From Enterovibrio qingdaonensis (lineage in GTDB: Bacteria; Pseudomonadota; Gammaproteobacteria; Enterobacterales; Vibrionaceae), in the NCBI RefSeq assembly GCF_028683135.1, contig NZ_JAJUBB010000018.1, positions 40,689 to 104,688 on the forward strand: a stretch of DNA of 64,000 bases. The letters run 5' to 3'. The notes below the pieces were generated by a model that saw nothing but the letters and a program-made list of their open reading frames with translations, did no database searches and was not told the origin of the DNA. Made by a program: the position numbers and the translations under genes. Within the stretch, counting starts at the first letter, position 1, and each line of letters opens with the position of its first letter. Shown here piece by piece: positions 1 to 9,569 of the stretch.

Positions 1-1
1 T

Positions 2-1615
2 ATTTTTCTGCGCATTAGGCCGATCCTGTTTACCATTTTCGGCTTTGCTATTAGCCACAATCTCTTTTTCATCATGCTTCCCATACGCATGAAGGAGGAC
101 GGGTACGAGACTGCCGACATCGGCCTAGCCATGAGTATGTTTGCGGTTGGGGCAATTTGTGCAGGATTGTTTGGTTCCAGAGCCGTGCTTCGCGCCGGAC
201 ACATTCGCGCATTTGCTTCTATGGCCGCAACACTATCCATCGTGTCCGTTCTTCATAGCTATAACACCGATATATGGGTAACGGCACTGCTGAGAATGAT
301 TGCGGGGTTTTGCTATGTGACCTCATTCATTACCTTAGAAAGTTGGCTGAATGTGCTCAGTGACAGAAGTAACCGAGGGAGAGTGTATGGCACATACCAA
401 ATCTGTTTCGCAGTAGGTTTTGGTACCGCGCCGTTTCTCTTTAGTGCCTTTAACGAGCAAGACCCGCGCTTGTTCGGACTTATTTCGGTCTTCTTGTGCT
501 TTTCACTCATTATCATGTCGATGAGCCGGCTTCCTGCGCCTGAGTTACCCGCAAGAGCATCTCCCATCTCAGTTAAGAAGCTCTGGCAGTATTCGCCATC
601 TGGCACCATGGCATGTTTTTGTGCAGGGCTTATCAATGCTGCAAGCGTTTCGCTCATATCGCTTTATGCATACAGCAAAGGGATCTCCGGTGTTTGGCTG
701 TCGCTGATCCTTGGCTCCTACCAAATGGGCGGATTGCTTACACAGTTTCCTGCAGGTTGGCTTGCAGACAGATTCGACAAACGCCTTGTAGCATCAGGGT
801 TGATGTTCATGGGTATCATCAGTAACAGCTTGATCGTGCTCGATAACTTCTACCCATACCCCATTGAATTGCTCGCGGTGCTGTTTTGGGTATCAGGCGG
901 ATCAGGCGTGGCACTTTTTCCATTGGCCGTCACGCAGGTTTTCGACCATATCGATCCAAAAGAAGCCATGCCCACCACCAGCATGATGCAAATTTTGCTG
1001 GGTATCGGCGGCGTCATCGGCCCAATCGTTGCCAGCTTCCTCATGTCTGAATTCAGTGTCGTTTGGCTTTACTACTACATCATCGCAGTCCACATCTTTG
1101 TCTTGGTGTTCCTGATGGTGCGAAAACTCTTTGTCCGCACCGAAACTCTGCCCGCAGCGACGTCATTCAAGGTCAATGTACAGCCTATCCCCGGCGCGTC
1201 TGAGCTTGACCCTATGGTTAACTTTAAAGATACCGAGAAAGCCAACCCAGAGTTAAAACTCTTGATCGCGGCATTAGGCCTTAACCCATCTAATCCGGGT
1301 CTGTTGTTTAAGCTCGCCCTAGAAGGTTCTTCGTTGAATGCGAATGACGTGGCGAAGAATATTGTGCTTGCCTACCCCAAACGCTCGGGAGAAATGCTCA
1401 CGCACTTACTCACACAATTCCCGAAACGACGTTTAGAAGTCGCCTATTCACTGCATGACTTGTTTATCCTTCGAAAGGAGCGCATTAACGTGCTGTTAGA
1501 ATCAGCACTTTTAGACGGGGCGACAGAGCAGGAAAGAAGAAAAATCACCGAACTGCTAGACGAGATTACCTATCAGTCCGATGATAAAAACACCGGTGAG
1601 AAAGGAAACCGTTAG
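2..1615 (+). CDS. MFS transporter, 5' end cut by the window edge
   Basis: This is a major facilitator superfamily permease of the inner membrane whose substrate cannot be read from the sequence. The reading frame is open from the first bases of the window with no stop, so the true start lies outside; the first internal Met is at 74. Hydrophobic segments typical of MFS proteins fill about the first 370 visible residues, and the loop AGWLADRFDKR matches the conserved G-x-L-a-D-r motif between helices in a half. The last 130 residues form a charged cytoplasmic tail (KANPELKLLIAALG onward) that is longer than usual for the family. The overall pattern resembles the YcaD-like MFS group, which is uncharacterised. 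The stop overlaps the end of the convergent RNase gene by four bases. Confidence 0.85.
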   Translation: MFLRIRPILFTIFGFAISHNLFFIMLPIRMKEDGYETADIGLAMSMFAVGAICAGLFGSRAVLRAGHIRAFASMAATLSIVSVLHSYNTDIWVTALLRMIAGFCYVTSFITLESWLNVLSDRSNRGRVYGTYQICFAVGFGTAPFLFSAFNEQDPRLFGLISVFLCFSLIIMSMSRLPAPELPARASPISVKKLWQYSPSGTMACFCAGLINAASVSLISLYAYSKGISGVWLSLILGSYQMGGLLTQFPAGWLADRFDKRLVASGLMFMGIISNSLIVLDNFYPYPIELLAVLFWVSGGSGVALFPLAVTQVFDHIDPKEAMPTTSMMQILLGIGGVIGPIVASFLMSEFSVVWLYYYIIAVHIFVLVFLMVRKLFVRTETLPAATSFKVNVQPIPGASELDPMVNFKDTEKANPELKLLIAALGLNPSNPGLLFKLALEGSSLNANDVAKNIVLAYPKRSGEMLTHLLTQFPKRRLEVAYSLHDLFILRKERINVLLESALLDGATEQERRKITELLDEITYQSDDKNTGEKGNR

Positions 1616-2304
1616 CGTCCTTTCCTTGGACAAGACATCACATTGAACTGCTTATCAAAACAAATACCGAACTCATGGCGAGTTTGGTGAAGCCAAATGT
1701 GTTTGAGTTCGGGGTTTTTTTCACGCATCCAGCGCACAGCGCGTTTAGCACTGAGTTCGCCCGGTGGTACAGTAAACTGCTGGGCCAATGACAATGTTTT
1801 GTCAAAGTACTCCTCAGGGTCATCAAAGTCGCAGGCACCATGTTTTTCCCACTGCCCCTGCAGCAATTTGGTACCGGGACTCATACACAAATAGGGTTTG
1901 ATTGTTTCCAAGGGCAAGGGCTTCAAATCGCCTTTACAAAATCGAGGATGACCTTTGTTATTACCGGACTTGTACGCCTTTTCTGACTCCCCCCACAAAC
2001 CGTGGATAACCCAGCCAAATTCATTATCTGACTGACATTGAAACTTCACACCACGATCGCGTTTCTTTCGCGCCATATACTCACAAAAGCGCGGTGAATT
2101 TGAGTACACCAGCAGAAAGAAATCCGTATCAGTGTGTTTATTTTGGTAGTCCAACCGATTGTCGTACTGCTTGTTAAGCACCCCTGCATCGATATTACAG
2201 CTTCCGTTGTCGTATCTTTCTGCAGCAACAGATGACCCAATGCTGGCCAGAATAAATCCAGAGAGCAAACAATGTCTCAATAGGTTCCTGAGTAAAGCAG
2301 CCAC
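1612..2304 (-). CDS. RNase T2 family periplasmic ribonuclease
   Basis: This is an RNase T2 (RNase I-like) endoribonuclease that cleaves RNA non-specifically through a 2',3'-cyclic phosphate. Both catalytic signatures are visible: CAS1 as WVIHGLWGE near residue 95, and CAS2 as GQWEKHGACDF near residue 150, supplying the histidines and glutamate of the active site. An N-terminal hydrophobic stretch (LLSGFILASIGSSVAA) is a Sec signal peptide with a probable cut after AA, so the enzyme acts in the periplasm. Several cysteines fit the disulfides known in the family. The length of 230 residues is normal. It is convergent with the MFS gene and probably monocistronic. Likely role: scavenging of external RNA. 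Confidence 0.9.
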   Translation of the reverse strand: MAALLRNLLRHCLLSGFILASIGSSVAAERYDNGSCNIDAGVLNKQYDNRLDYQNKHTDTDFFLLVYSNSPRFCEYMARKKRDRGVKFQCQSDNEFGWVIHGLWGESEKAYKSGNNKGHPRFCKGDLKPLPLETIKPYLCMSPGTKLLQGQWEKHGACDFDDPEEYFDKTLSLAQQFTVPPGELSAKRAVRWMREKNPELKHIWLHQTRHEFGICFDKQFNVMSCPRKGR

Positions 2305-2403
2305 GTATTCTCCTCAACGTTTTTCGGCAGTCTCTTTGCGCGGAAAGATAGCCTCGCTGCCTCAAAAAGTCACATTAAATTGGGGCTGTCATGCTGGAGT
2401 CTC

Positions 2404-2898
2404 TCACTTAATGCGTCTCAGTGTCGCTGGCACAATTAGTTTATGTACTGGCCCAACAACACACATATATACACGTCCTATTGTATTGTTGATATGTACC
2501 ACTGAACTTGCAGTCACCGTTGCCTTGTCTCCATTCGACGCAATATGGAAAGACAGCTTCACGTTGAGATGCTTGTCTCTGTCTTCCATGATGACTTCGT
2601 TCTGAGACTTGTAAATCATTTGGAAAATCCCTACCTGATCGCCCACTTGATAATCGTCGCTGGATGTTTTTGGCGCAAAACTTTCAAAATTACCCAAATG
2701 TTTAAGGCCGATTTTAGACACCAGTGTATTTCGTAACTTCATCAAGTAATTCACCCACCCCGGCGTGCTATTCATCACCTTGAGATAAATTTCTAAAGCA
2801 CTTTCACCCGAATACGCGATGACTTGCGAATGGTTATCTGAGAAATCAGCGTTTTCTATGTAGTTGTGCAATTCTGTAAATTCAGGAATCCCTTGCAT
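2404..2898 (-). CDS. DUF2867-like protein
   Basis: This small soluble protein has no signal peptide and no membrane segment. The pattern, with STPGWVNYLMKLRNTLVSKIGLK in the middle and a C-terminal half of beta strands ending in VVGPVHKLIVPATLRRI, fits the DUF2867 family, which is thought to adopt a START/polyketide-cyclase-like fold. Function is unknown and I do not assign one. The start is supported by a strong AAGGAG ribosome site just upstream. The gene is transcribed away from the NRAMP-like gene, leaving a 392-base divergent gap. Confidence 0.6.
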   Translation of the reverse strand: MQGIPEFTELHNYIENADFSDNHSQVIAYSGESALEIYLKVMNSTPGWVNYLMKLRNTLVSKIGLKHLGNFESFAPKTSSDDYQVGDQVGIFQMIYKSQNEVIMEDRDKHLNVKLSFHIASNGDKATVTASSVVHINNTIGRVYMCVVGPVHKLIVPATLRRIK

Positions 2899-3290
2899 AC
2901 CCGCTCCTTAACACGCACCAATCGTGCTACTCAAACCAAGGTTCACCTTAGTCGTCGACTTAGCAACAAACAATGACGATTCGTCAAAAAAGAATGTTTT
3001 TCGGCGATATACATCTAGAAATGTCGTCAATATCTCACTGATTGGCAGCGTCAGATCTGACAACTTAGGCAATCGATTGCCTTCACAAGAAAACGTGGAA
3101 AATTTATTTCACCGCATTTGAAAATAATTGTTTGACTTACTTTTTCGACCCTATTAATATCCGCGCCCAGCAAAAACGGTCTTCTACGCAGGCCGTGTTT
3201 TCAAAGGGTTAACCCCTTAGCCAGCTGATCCCGGTCAGTTGCTTTTCCTTTTTTTAATAAATAGGGAAACAACAAAATTTCGGAATCGGC
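2899..3290. other. Divergent intergenic region with a structured leader for the NRAMP-like gene
   Basis: No gene was found in this gap. A possible promoter for the rightward gene is TTGACT at 3132 with an AT-rich box (TTAATA) near 3154. Between it and the NRAMP-like start lie a GGGTTAACCC palindrome (3207-3216) and a terminator-like hairpin listed separately. Because the flanking leftward gene reads away, this hairpin can only belong to the 5' leader of the rightward gene. The left part of the gap shows nothing recognisable. Confidence 0.5.
3223..3256 (+). terminator. Terminator-like hairpin inside the NRAMP-like gene leader
   Basis: CAGCTGA and TCAGTTG form a seven-pair stem (one G-U) around the loop TCCCGG. 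A T-rich run, CTTTTCCTTTTTTT, follows immediately. It lies about 35 bases before the start codon of the downstream gene and no rightward gene precedes it, so it would act as an attenuator rather than an ordinary gene-end terminator. No known riboswitch class was recognised. Confidence 0.45.
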
Positions 3291-4505
3291 ATGACCACGC
3301 AAACACACGCTTCACAATCATCATCTTGGCAGACAAAAGCAATCCTCAGCGTTGCATTCTTAATGGCAACGACCTCTGTCGGCCCAGGCTTTCTGACGCA
3401 AACCGCCGTATTTACCAATATCTACAAAATTGACATGGCTTTCCCTGTCTTCGCTTCCATGTTTATCACCTTCGGTATCGTGATGAACTTATGGCGTATC
3501 GTGGGTGTTTCTGGTCTACGTATCCAAGATATCGCAAACAAAATCGCCCCGGGCGCGGGTTACTTTATTGGCGTACTTCTGGCTCTAGGTGCAGTTGCAT
3601 TCAACTTTGGTAACGTAAGCGGTGCAGCACTGGGTATTAACGTACTGACTGGCGTAGATACGACTTGGGGTGCGTTATTTACGGGAGTTGTAGGTTGTTT
3701 GCTATTCGTGGTTCACAACGCCTCTAAGCGCATGGATCAGATGGCGCGCTACCTAGGCCTGTTCATGATCGTTCTGATTGCTTATGTCGCAATGACAAGC
3801 CTGCCTCCAATGGGCGAAACGCTCGCTGCAGCTGTTATCCCTAGCGATATGGGTAGCCTTTTGCTTCCAACTCTGACTATCGTTGGTGGTGCCGTAGGTG
3901 GTTACTATACAGGTGCACAGCGTCTTGTTGATATTGGCCTGCAAGGCAAAGAGAACGTGGACTCCATCAAGACGGCTGCGTGGGCGGGTATTTCCATCGC
4001 CGTTGTCATTCGCATCCTGTTGTTCCTAGCAGTATTCGGTGTAATCGCTTCAGGGGCAGTACTCGACACGTCTAACCCAGCCGCTGACGCGTTCCGTCAA
4101 GGTGCAGGGGAAGTGGGCTACTTCATCTTCGGTCTGGTGCTCTTCGTTGCCTCTATTACGTCAGTCGTAGGTAACTCCTACATGGCCATTTCGCTGATTA
4201 AAACCCTTTTCCCTGTCGTTGCACGCAATGAGAAAGCATGGTGCTGCGGCTTCATCATTGTGACCAGCGTGGGTACTGTGATGATGAACATGCCAATCCT
4301 GCTTCTGATGCTAGCGGGTTTGGTCAACAGCATCATCCTGCCGGTCGTCCTCGCTTTTGTTCTGGCAGCAACTCGCCGCAAAGACATCGTTGGTGATTAC
4401 AAACACCCTGTGTACCTGTCAATTGTGGGTGCGCTGATTGTGGTCGTCATGGCTGCGGCTAGCCTCAGCAATATCAACGGTTTCATCGCTAAGTTTATCG
4501 GTTAA
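3291..4505 (+). CDS. NRAMP-family-like transporter lacking the usual metal motifs
   Basis: This is an inner-membrane protein with about 11 hydrophobic helices and the fold pattern of NRAMP/MntH transporters. The two metal-coordinating motifs of true NRAMPs are not present. Helix 1 reads TSVGPGFLTQTAVFT where DPGN is expected, and helix 6 reads GGAVGGYYTGAQRLVD where MPH is expected. The protein therefore probably belongs to the divergent NRAMP-like group (such as Bacillus YcsG) that may carry organic solutes rather than Mn or Fe. That substrate idea is inference. The start Met has only a weak ribosome site (CGGA). The gene stands alone, with a good terminator hairpin after it and a terminator-like hairpin before it. 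Confidence 0.75.
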   Translation: MTTQTHASQSSSWQTKAILSVAFLMATTSVGPGFLTQTAVFTNIYKIDMAFPVFASMFITFGIVMNLWRIVGVSGLRIQDIANKIAPGAGYFIGVLLALGAVAFNFGNVSGAALGINVLTGVDTTWGALFTGVVGCLLFVVHNASKRMDQMARYLGLFMIVLIAYVAMTSLPPMGETLAAAVIPSDMGSLLLPTLTIVGGAVGGYYTGAQRLVDIGLQGKENVDSIKTAAWAGISIAVVIRILLFLAVFGVIASGAVLDTSNPAADAFRQGAGEVGYFIFGLVLFVASITSVVGNSYMAISLIKTLFPVVARNEKAWCCGFIIVTSVGTVMMNMPILLLMLAGLVNSIILPVVLAFVLAATRRKDIVGDYKHPVYLSIVGALIVVVMAAASLSNINGFIAKFIG

Positions 4506-4528
4506 GTTCATCAGTTAAATCGATTTTC

Positions 4529-4552
4529 GGCCACAGTAAACATGCTGTGGCC
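4529..4552 (+). terminator. Hairpin after the NRAMP-like gene
   Basis: GGCCACAG and CTGTGGCC form a perfect eight-pair stem around an eight-base loop, 24 bases after the stop. A pyrimidine-rich but not pure T tract follows, so this is a probable intrinsic terminator. Confidence 0.6.
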
Positions 4553-4756
4553 TACTCTTCCTTTGCTCTCCTTCACTCGCCTTCATCTTGTCAGATTTGC
4601 CGCTTTTCAACATTGGCAAGCTATATGCAGTCATTCCACTATCTAAGATTTCCTTGCTTATCAAGGATTGAAATAGGCAAAAATCAGCCATTTTGACTCT
4701 CAATATGACGATCAACATGCAGATTAGGAAAGCCGAAACAAATAAGGAGTAGGAAT

Positions 4757-6580
4757 ATGACGCGTTTACCTCTTTGGTTTAAATATACCTTGTCGGTATT
4801 GTCTATTACTCTGGCTCTCAGTTACCTTTCTGGAGAAGTCGTTAGGACGTACGAAACTAAGTACCTCGAAGATCGCATGGACGCACAAATTCGTGCCAAC
4901 TTCTCTGCACTGACAGAAGCACTATCAGAAGACGTACTTACCCAACAAACCGGTGCCCTCAACGCCAAACTCGATCGCATGGCTCAACATTATCCCGACC
5001 TCTGTTATATTTCTATCGTCTCTCAAAACGACTCAGAAATTGGGCAATGGGGTGATCGACCACACGACGATAATCCTATGGCTCTCAACTTCAGCAACCT
5101 TGTCGAGTTCGATGGACGCTCAATCGGAACAATGCGAATTTCGATGAGTAAAAAACAAATGATGGCCGATATTTCAAAACACGTTGAAGAAGTTCGCATC
5201 TACTCAGCGGGTCTTCTGCTCACCCTTGCCTTGCTTACCATGGTTGTTTCTCAATATCTTGTTCTTCTGCCGCTGTCTCGCATCAACAAACGTCTAGTAA
5301 ATATGTCCTATACCGACGAAATACTCGACACAAAGAGCGATGAGTTGATGCGCTTGAACAAGGGTGTAAATGTGCTCGAACGCCTACTTAGTCAGCATGT
5401 GAAACGCGAGTCTGAGCTAATGGAAGCGAAGAAAACCGCCGACTCAGCCAACATCGCTAAGTCGCAGTTTATTGCAACCATGAGCCATGAAATTCGCACC
5501 CCAATGAACGCGATTATGGGGGCGTTAGACATCTTGCAAGAAGCCGAAATTCCTGCACATTGCCAACCTCTCGTTGAAATGGCAGACGATGCCGCCAACC
5601 TATTGCTCAATCAGTTAAATGACGTTCTGGATTATTCGAAGATTGATATTGGTGCGCTAGATCTTCACGAGACAGAGTTCGATGTCAGCGAGCTCAGCAA
5701 AAATGTCCTCGCACTGTTTCACAGCACAGCCAAAGAGAAAGGTATCGAGCTGCTGTTTGATGATGAGCTAAACCATCGTTTCCTCGCCACTTGCGACAAA
5801 GGAAAGCTGTCTCAAGTGCTCACTAACCTCATCTCCAATGCCATGAAGTTTACCGATGACGGCGAAATTGAAATCGTCCTTAGCCATGGCTTCCCTCGCG
5901 GATTGAAAATTCAAGTCAGGGACTCGGGTATCGGCATCGCGCCAGAGCACCGCAAAATCATCTTTGAGCCATTTACTCAAAAAGACGGCACTTTCTCGCG
6001 CATTCATGGCGGCACCGGCATGGGACTCGCGATCTCACAACGGCTTATCGCCTTAATGGGTGGAGAGCTCACATTATGTAGCCAAGTCGGTGATGGCAGC
6101 GAATTCACCGTTTTACTTCCCTGCGACATGCGATTCCCAGAAGAATCCGATGTAAAAGTGGAAACAAGGAAAGCGTACCGCACTGAAGATGCCGTGAATA
6201 TATTGATTGTTGAAGACAATCCAGCAAACCAATTGGTTGCTCGCACGATTCTCGAGATATCAGGATTTAATGTAACAACAGCGAGTAACGGAATAGAAGC
6301 CATTGATGCAATAAAGCAAACCAAATTCGCCTTGGTTTTAATGGATCTTCAAATGCCGGAAATGGATGGGTTTGAAGCCTGTAAGGAAATCCGCGAACTT
6401 GACGAGCAAAGTAAAACCTTACCCATTTTGGCGATGACAGCCAACGTCAGCCAGCAGGACAGAGATCGCTGTAAGCGTGTGGGCATGGATGACTTTATTG
6501 CCAAACCAGTAAACCGTAGAACCATGCTCGATATCATTGACAATTGGATGGGCAAACAACACGAAATTTTTGACGCGTAA
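4757..6580 (+). CDS. Hybrid sensor histidine kinase with C-terminal receiver
   Basis: This membrane-bound hybrid kinase senses an unknown signal. An N-terminal membrane helix (residues about 9-25) and a second helix near 150-172 bracket a periplasmic sensing loop of about 125 residues. A HAMP-like linker and coiled coil lead to the HisKA box MSHEIRTPMNA with phospho-acceptor His244. The ATPase domain follows with N box (NLISNAMKF), G1 box (DSGIGI) and G2 box (GGTGMGLAIS). The receiver domain has its phospho-acceptor Asp530 in VLMDLQMPEMDG and a conserved Lys in FIAKP. There is no Hpt domain and no adjacent output regulator, so the downstream partner is elsewhere. The gene follows a GGAG ribosome site and is monocistronic between two terminators. 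Confidence 0.92.
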   Translation: MTRLPLWFKYTLSVLSITLALSYLSGEVVRTYETKYLEDRMDAQIRANFSALTEALSEDVLTQQTGALNAKLDRMAQHYPDLCYISIVSQNDSEIGQWGDRPHDDNPMALNFSNLVEFDGRSIGTMRISMSKKQMMADISKHVEEVRIYSAGLLLTLALLTMVVSQYLVLLPLSRINKRLVNMSYTDEILDTKSDELMRLNKGVNVLERLLSQHVKRESELMEAKKTADSANIAKSQFIATMSHEIRTPMNAIMGALDILQEAEIPAHCQPLVEMADDAANLLLNQLNDVLDYSKIDIGALDLHETEFDVSELSKNVLALFHSTAKEKGIELLFDDELNHRFLATCDKGKLSQVLTNLISNAMKFTDDGEIEIVLSHGFPRGLKIQVRDSGIGIAPEHRKIIFEPFTQKDGTFSRIHGGTGMGLAISQRLIALMGGELTLCSQVGDGSEFTVLLPCDMRFPEESDVKVETRKAYRTEDAVNILIVEDNPANQLVARTILEISGFNVTTASNGIEAIDAIKQTKFALVLMDLQMPEMDGFEACKEIRELDEQSKTLPILAMTANVSQQDRDRCKRVGMDDFIAKPVNRRTMLDIIDNWMGKQHEIFDA

Positions 6581-6592
6581 TCGCAACTTGAT

Positions 6593-6634
6593 TTACGCAG
6601 CTTCTATTACACAGAAGCTGCGTAAGTCCTTTTT
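6593..6634 (+). terminator. Strong intrinsic terminator after the histidine kinase
   Basis: A perfect 13-pair stem runs from TTACGCAGCTTCT to its complement around a seven-base loop. It is followed by GTCCTTTTTC, giving a short T run. It ends the kinase transcript and isolates the adenine deaminase gene. Confidence 0.85.
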
Positions 6635-6864
6635 CTACTCTATAAGCAAGTACTTATACACCCTTTCGCCACCTCTCGCTTTACGCTCTTTTATCCTTCG
6701 AAAAGTTGACCGTTCGGCCAGATATTACTAGTTTGAGTCTATACAGTATGCACGCCGCTCATCGACAAATTGCTGTTTTCTCACCCCACTATTTGTCATG
6801 AAAAACGCATGTGATTGACATGCTTTCTACCTAACGTAGTTGCTAATTCTCGAGGGAGGTTGTC

Positions 6865-7881
6865 ATGGAAGTTTTTATTCGTCGGTTACCCAAAGTTGAA
6901 CTACATCTGCATATTGAAGGGTCTTTAGAGCCAGAGTTGATGTTCGAAATGGCCGAGAGAAATGGCATCAGTTTGCCCTATAGCACGATTGAAGAAGCCA
7001 GAAATGCCTATCAGTTTGAAGACCTTCAATCTTTCCTGAATATCTATTATCAGGGCGCAAACGTGCTCGTCACTGAGCGGGATTTCTTTGACCTCACTTG
7101 GGCGTATCTGCTGCGCTGCAAAGCAGATAATGTCATTCACACGGAAATCTTCTTCGATCCACAAACACATACCGCCAGAGGGATTGCATTTGATACGGTG
7201 ATCAATGGTATTTTCCATGCACTGCGCCAAGGTGAAAAAGAACTCGGCATCACCAGTAAATTAATCATGTGTTTTCTTCGTCATTTATCGGAAGAAGAGG
7301 CATTAGAGACGCTTGCACAGGCAGAGCCTCACCTCAATCGTATCGTTGCTGTCGGTCTCGACTCTTCAGAGATAGGGCATCCGCCTGCGAAATTTCAGCG
7401 CGTGTTCACCAAGGCGTTGGCAATGGGCTTGAAAACCGTCGCACACGCAGGTGAAGAAGGCCCAGCGAGTAATATTTGGGATGCCATGAATCTGCTAAAC
7501 GTCAGTCGAATCGATCACGGCGTGCAATGCACGGAGGACCCCGTTCTTGTCGCGGATCTTGCTAAATCTCGGATGCCTTTGACCGTCTGCCCACTTTCAA
7601 ACATCAAGCTCCGTGTGTTTGATTCCATGTCAGACCACAACATATTAACGCTATTGGACCAAGGCTTATGTGTCACCATCAATTCAGATGACCCTGCGTT
7701 TTTTGGCGGCTACATGACGGACAATTTTCTCGCCGTCAACAACGCACTCCATCCAAGCAGAAGTCAATTGGTCCAACTCACAAGGAACGCGATTGAGGCT
7801 TCCTTTATCAGCGACGAAGAAGCGAATACGCTGAACGCTGCCCTCGATGAGTTTTGGGCTAATCATGGAAATGACGCATAA
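6865..7881 (+). CDS. Adenine deaminase (adenosine deaminase superfamily)
   Basis: This is a zinc amidohydrolase converting adenine to hypoxanthine and ammonia in purine salvage. Visible active-site elements are the N-terminal metal pair in [12 protein letters not shown] (His14, His16), HAGEEG (His194, Glu197), the DHGVQ segment, and NSDDP (Asp275, Asp276). The [10 protein letters not shown] segment, the FDPQTHT block and the length of 338 residues fit the bacterial/fungal adenine deaminase branch (Aah1-like) better than true adenosine deaminase. This substrate call rests on remembered family signatures. A strong GAGGGAGG ribosome site precedes the Met. The gene is alone, behind a terminator. 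Confidence 0.85.
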   Translation: MEVFIRRLPKVELHLHIEGSLEPELMFEMAERNGISLPYSTIEEARNAYQFEDLQSFLNIYYQGANVLVTERDFFDLTWAYLLRCKADNVIHTEIFFDPQTHTARGIAFDTVINGIFHALRQGEKELGITSKLIMCFLRHLSEEEALETLAQAEPHLNRIVAVGLDSSEIGHPPAKFQRVFTKALAMGLKTVAHAGEEGPASNIWDAMNLLNVSRIDHGVQCTEDPVLVADLAKSRMPLTVCPLSNIKLRVFDSMSDHNILTLLDQGLCVTINSDDPAFFGGYMTDNFLAVNNALHPSRSQLVQLTRNAIEASFISDEEANTLNAALDEFWANHGNDA

Positions 7882-8011
7882 AAGCATGAGTAAATCGTAA
7901 AGGTCAAAAAATACACTACTGCGCAAAGATCAGCGGCTAAGCTCTAAAAAGGAGGTACTGAGTTACGCCTAAGGACGTGGCGAAGACATCACCGGAAGGA
8001 AAGGGGCCGCT

Positions 8012-9235
8012 GTGCGCGCAGAATACACCTCGCTAAAAATTGGTATACCCAAGTATGCGCGATGCTGGGCTATATCCGTTGCATCATTTCTTGGCACCTT
8101 GCTTTTACTATTCTGTGTTTATGCTGTATTCCAACACTACGATTGGGGACACCCAATTATAAAACTGCTGTGTTTCACAGCACTGTTCGCGCTGACAGCA
8201 CTCATGTACACGCACAAATCTCAGCGCGATGGCGTTGGCTCGCTCACCTTAAAAATTGAAGCCATGTTTGCGCTGGTATTACTCAGCGTCATAGTGGTGA
8301 ACATGCTATCTACGTATCTTCCCTATGTAACTGCTGGTCCCACTGTTGATATTGGCTATACCACGCAACGGGCCGCAGAAATACTCCTGTTACAAGGCCA
8401 AAATCCCTATCTCGACCAGACCATAAATATCAGACCTGAACTGGCACCTGAGCATAGAGGGTTCCATTATGGCCCCGGCATGATCATCGGCTATGCCTTG
8501 TCGGCTTTCTTACCTGATCTCGGGTACAAGTTAACGAGCCTGTTCTACCTTGCTGTGACGGCTATTGCCTTGTGCATGCTGATTAGCCACACCCTGAAAT
8601 CCAAAGGTAAATGGGAAGTCTACTGTGCCTGCCTTGTAGCCATGCTGCTTTTTTTCATGCCGGAACGACTTTGGTATGAAGTGCTGAAAGTAGGTGCCAA
8701 CGATATTTTCCCGGTTGCATTGCTATTGGTAGGGTTGGTGTTCGTTCAACGAGAAAAATGGCTGATTGCGGGTTTTTTGATGGGACTGTCATTTGCGGCC
8801 AAATTTTCACCTGCTGCTTTCTTACTCGCAATGTTCCTAAGAACGGGCATTAACCTGAATTTCCTGATTGGCTGTGTATTAGGTGCATCTCCCCTCCTTG
8901 CCATGATGGCTTGGGACTATCACGGATTGGTGGAGAATGTGTTTATCTTGAGGTTTACCCTTCACTACGATGCGACAAGTTTATATTCCGTCACACCAGA
9001 AGCCTTCCATATGCTGTTCCCACTTACGCAATTAGGTGCGTTGGTGTATTTGATTCGGCGCAATATGAAGAAATCACTGACAATAGAAGATGTTATCGTT
9101 TGCTTCACGCTTTTACTCATTGTCGTTGAGGTGACATTCAAAGAGATCCATGCCAATCACCTTATCTGGTTCTATCCCCTCATCGCATTTATCGCGACCC
9201 TCTACCGTCACAAGGTATTTCCCAAAAGACCTTAG
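8012..9235 (+). CDS. Multi-spanning membrane protein, GT87/GT-C-like glycosyltransferase
   Basis: The protein has roughly ten hydrophobic helices. A loop after the second or third helix reads YTTQRAAEILLLQGQNPYLDQ, followed by HYGPGMIIGYALSAF, a layout typical of polyprenol-dependent GT-C transferases of the GT87/DUF2029 type. The large-loop segment KVGANDIFPVALLLVG and the NPY element are also common in that group. The acceptor and sugar are unknown. The start is GTG behind GGAAGG; no better ATG exists nearby. A strong AAAGGAGG sequence about 60 bases upstream has no matching frame. The gene is not clearly in an operon. The enzymatic assignment is moderate; the membrane protein call is firm. 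Confidence 0.6.
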   Translation: MRAEYTSLKIGIPKYARCWAISVASFLGTLLLLFCVYAVFQHYDWGHPIIKLLCFTALFALTALMYTHKSQRDGVGSLTLKIEAMFALVLLSVIVVNMLSTYLPYVTAGPTVDIGYTTQRAAEILLLQGQNPYLDQTINIRPELAPEHRGFHYGPGMIIGYALSAFLPDLGYKLTSLFYLAVTAIALCMLISHTLKSKGKWEVYCACLVAMLLFFMPERLWYEVLKVGANDIFPVALLLVGLVFVQREKWLIAGFLMGLSFAAKFSPAAFLLAMFLRTGINLNFLIGCVLGASPLLAMMAWDYHGLVENVFILRFTLHYDATSLYSVTPEAFHMLFPLTQLGALVYLIRRNMKKSLTIEDVIVCFTLLLIVVEVTFKEIHANHLIWFYPLIAFIATLYRHKVFPKRP

Positions 9236-9569
9236 ACTTTAACCCCATACCGACTGACACTATATCTTCCCCCTCTCAGCCACTTGGCTTTCGCACTTTT
9301 AACACCGAATCTCACGGGACGTCATCTACTATTTTTATATGCGTTTTGTTCGCAACAAAGCGCGTAACATCGCTGTTGCAAATGAATATTTTTGCACTGG
9401 GACTTGTGCTCTAGGTCAACATTATGAGATAACGTCGCCTCATTTTTTCGCGCTAAAGGAATTTTGTCCGGCAAAGAATGCCTGCAAACGCGCTAAAATT
9501 CGCTCTTGGAAGAACATTAAAAATAAGGATCTCGCACGTTAAGGAGGATGTGGAGATAGCAGAGGGTTT
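9236..9569 (+). other. Intergenic region before gltS
   Basis: No credible gene was seen here. A frame of about 67 codons ends just before gltS but has no ribosome site and unlikely composition. The last 30 bases carry an AAGGAGGA element and a second GAGG closer to the gltS ATG. I saw no clear operator or terminator. Confidence 0.4.

Noticed and set aside
2159..2605. Long rightward frame across the RNase T2/DUF2867 junction
   Set aside because: It is antisense to two well-supported genes, has no ribosome site and its product has no recognisable pattern.
7901..8011. Leader before the GT-C-like gene with CGCAAAG...GGCTAAG, reminiscent of a cyclic-di-GMP (GEMM) riboswitch
   Set aside because: The GAAA-capped hairpin that precedes CGCAAAG in GEMM RNAs is missing and the downstream stem does not pair well. 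A covariance-model search would settle it.
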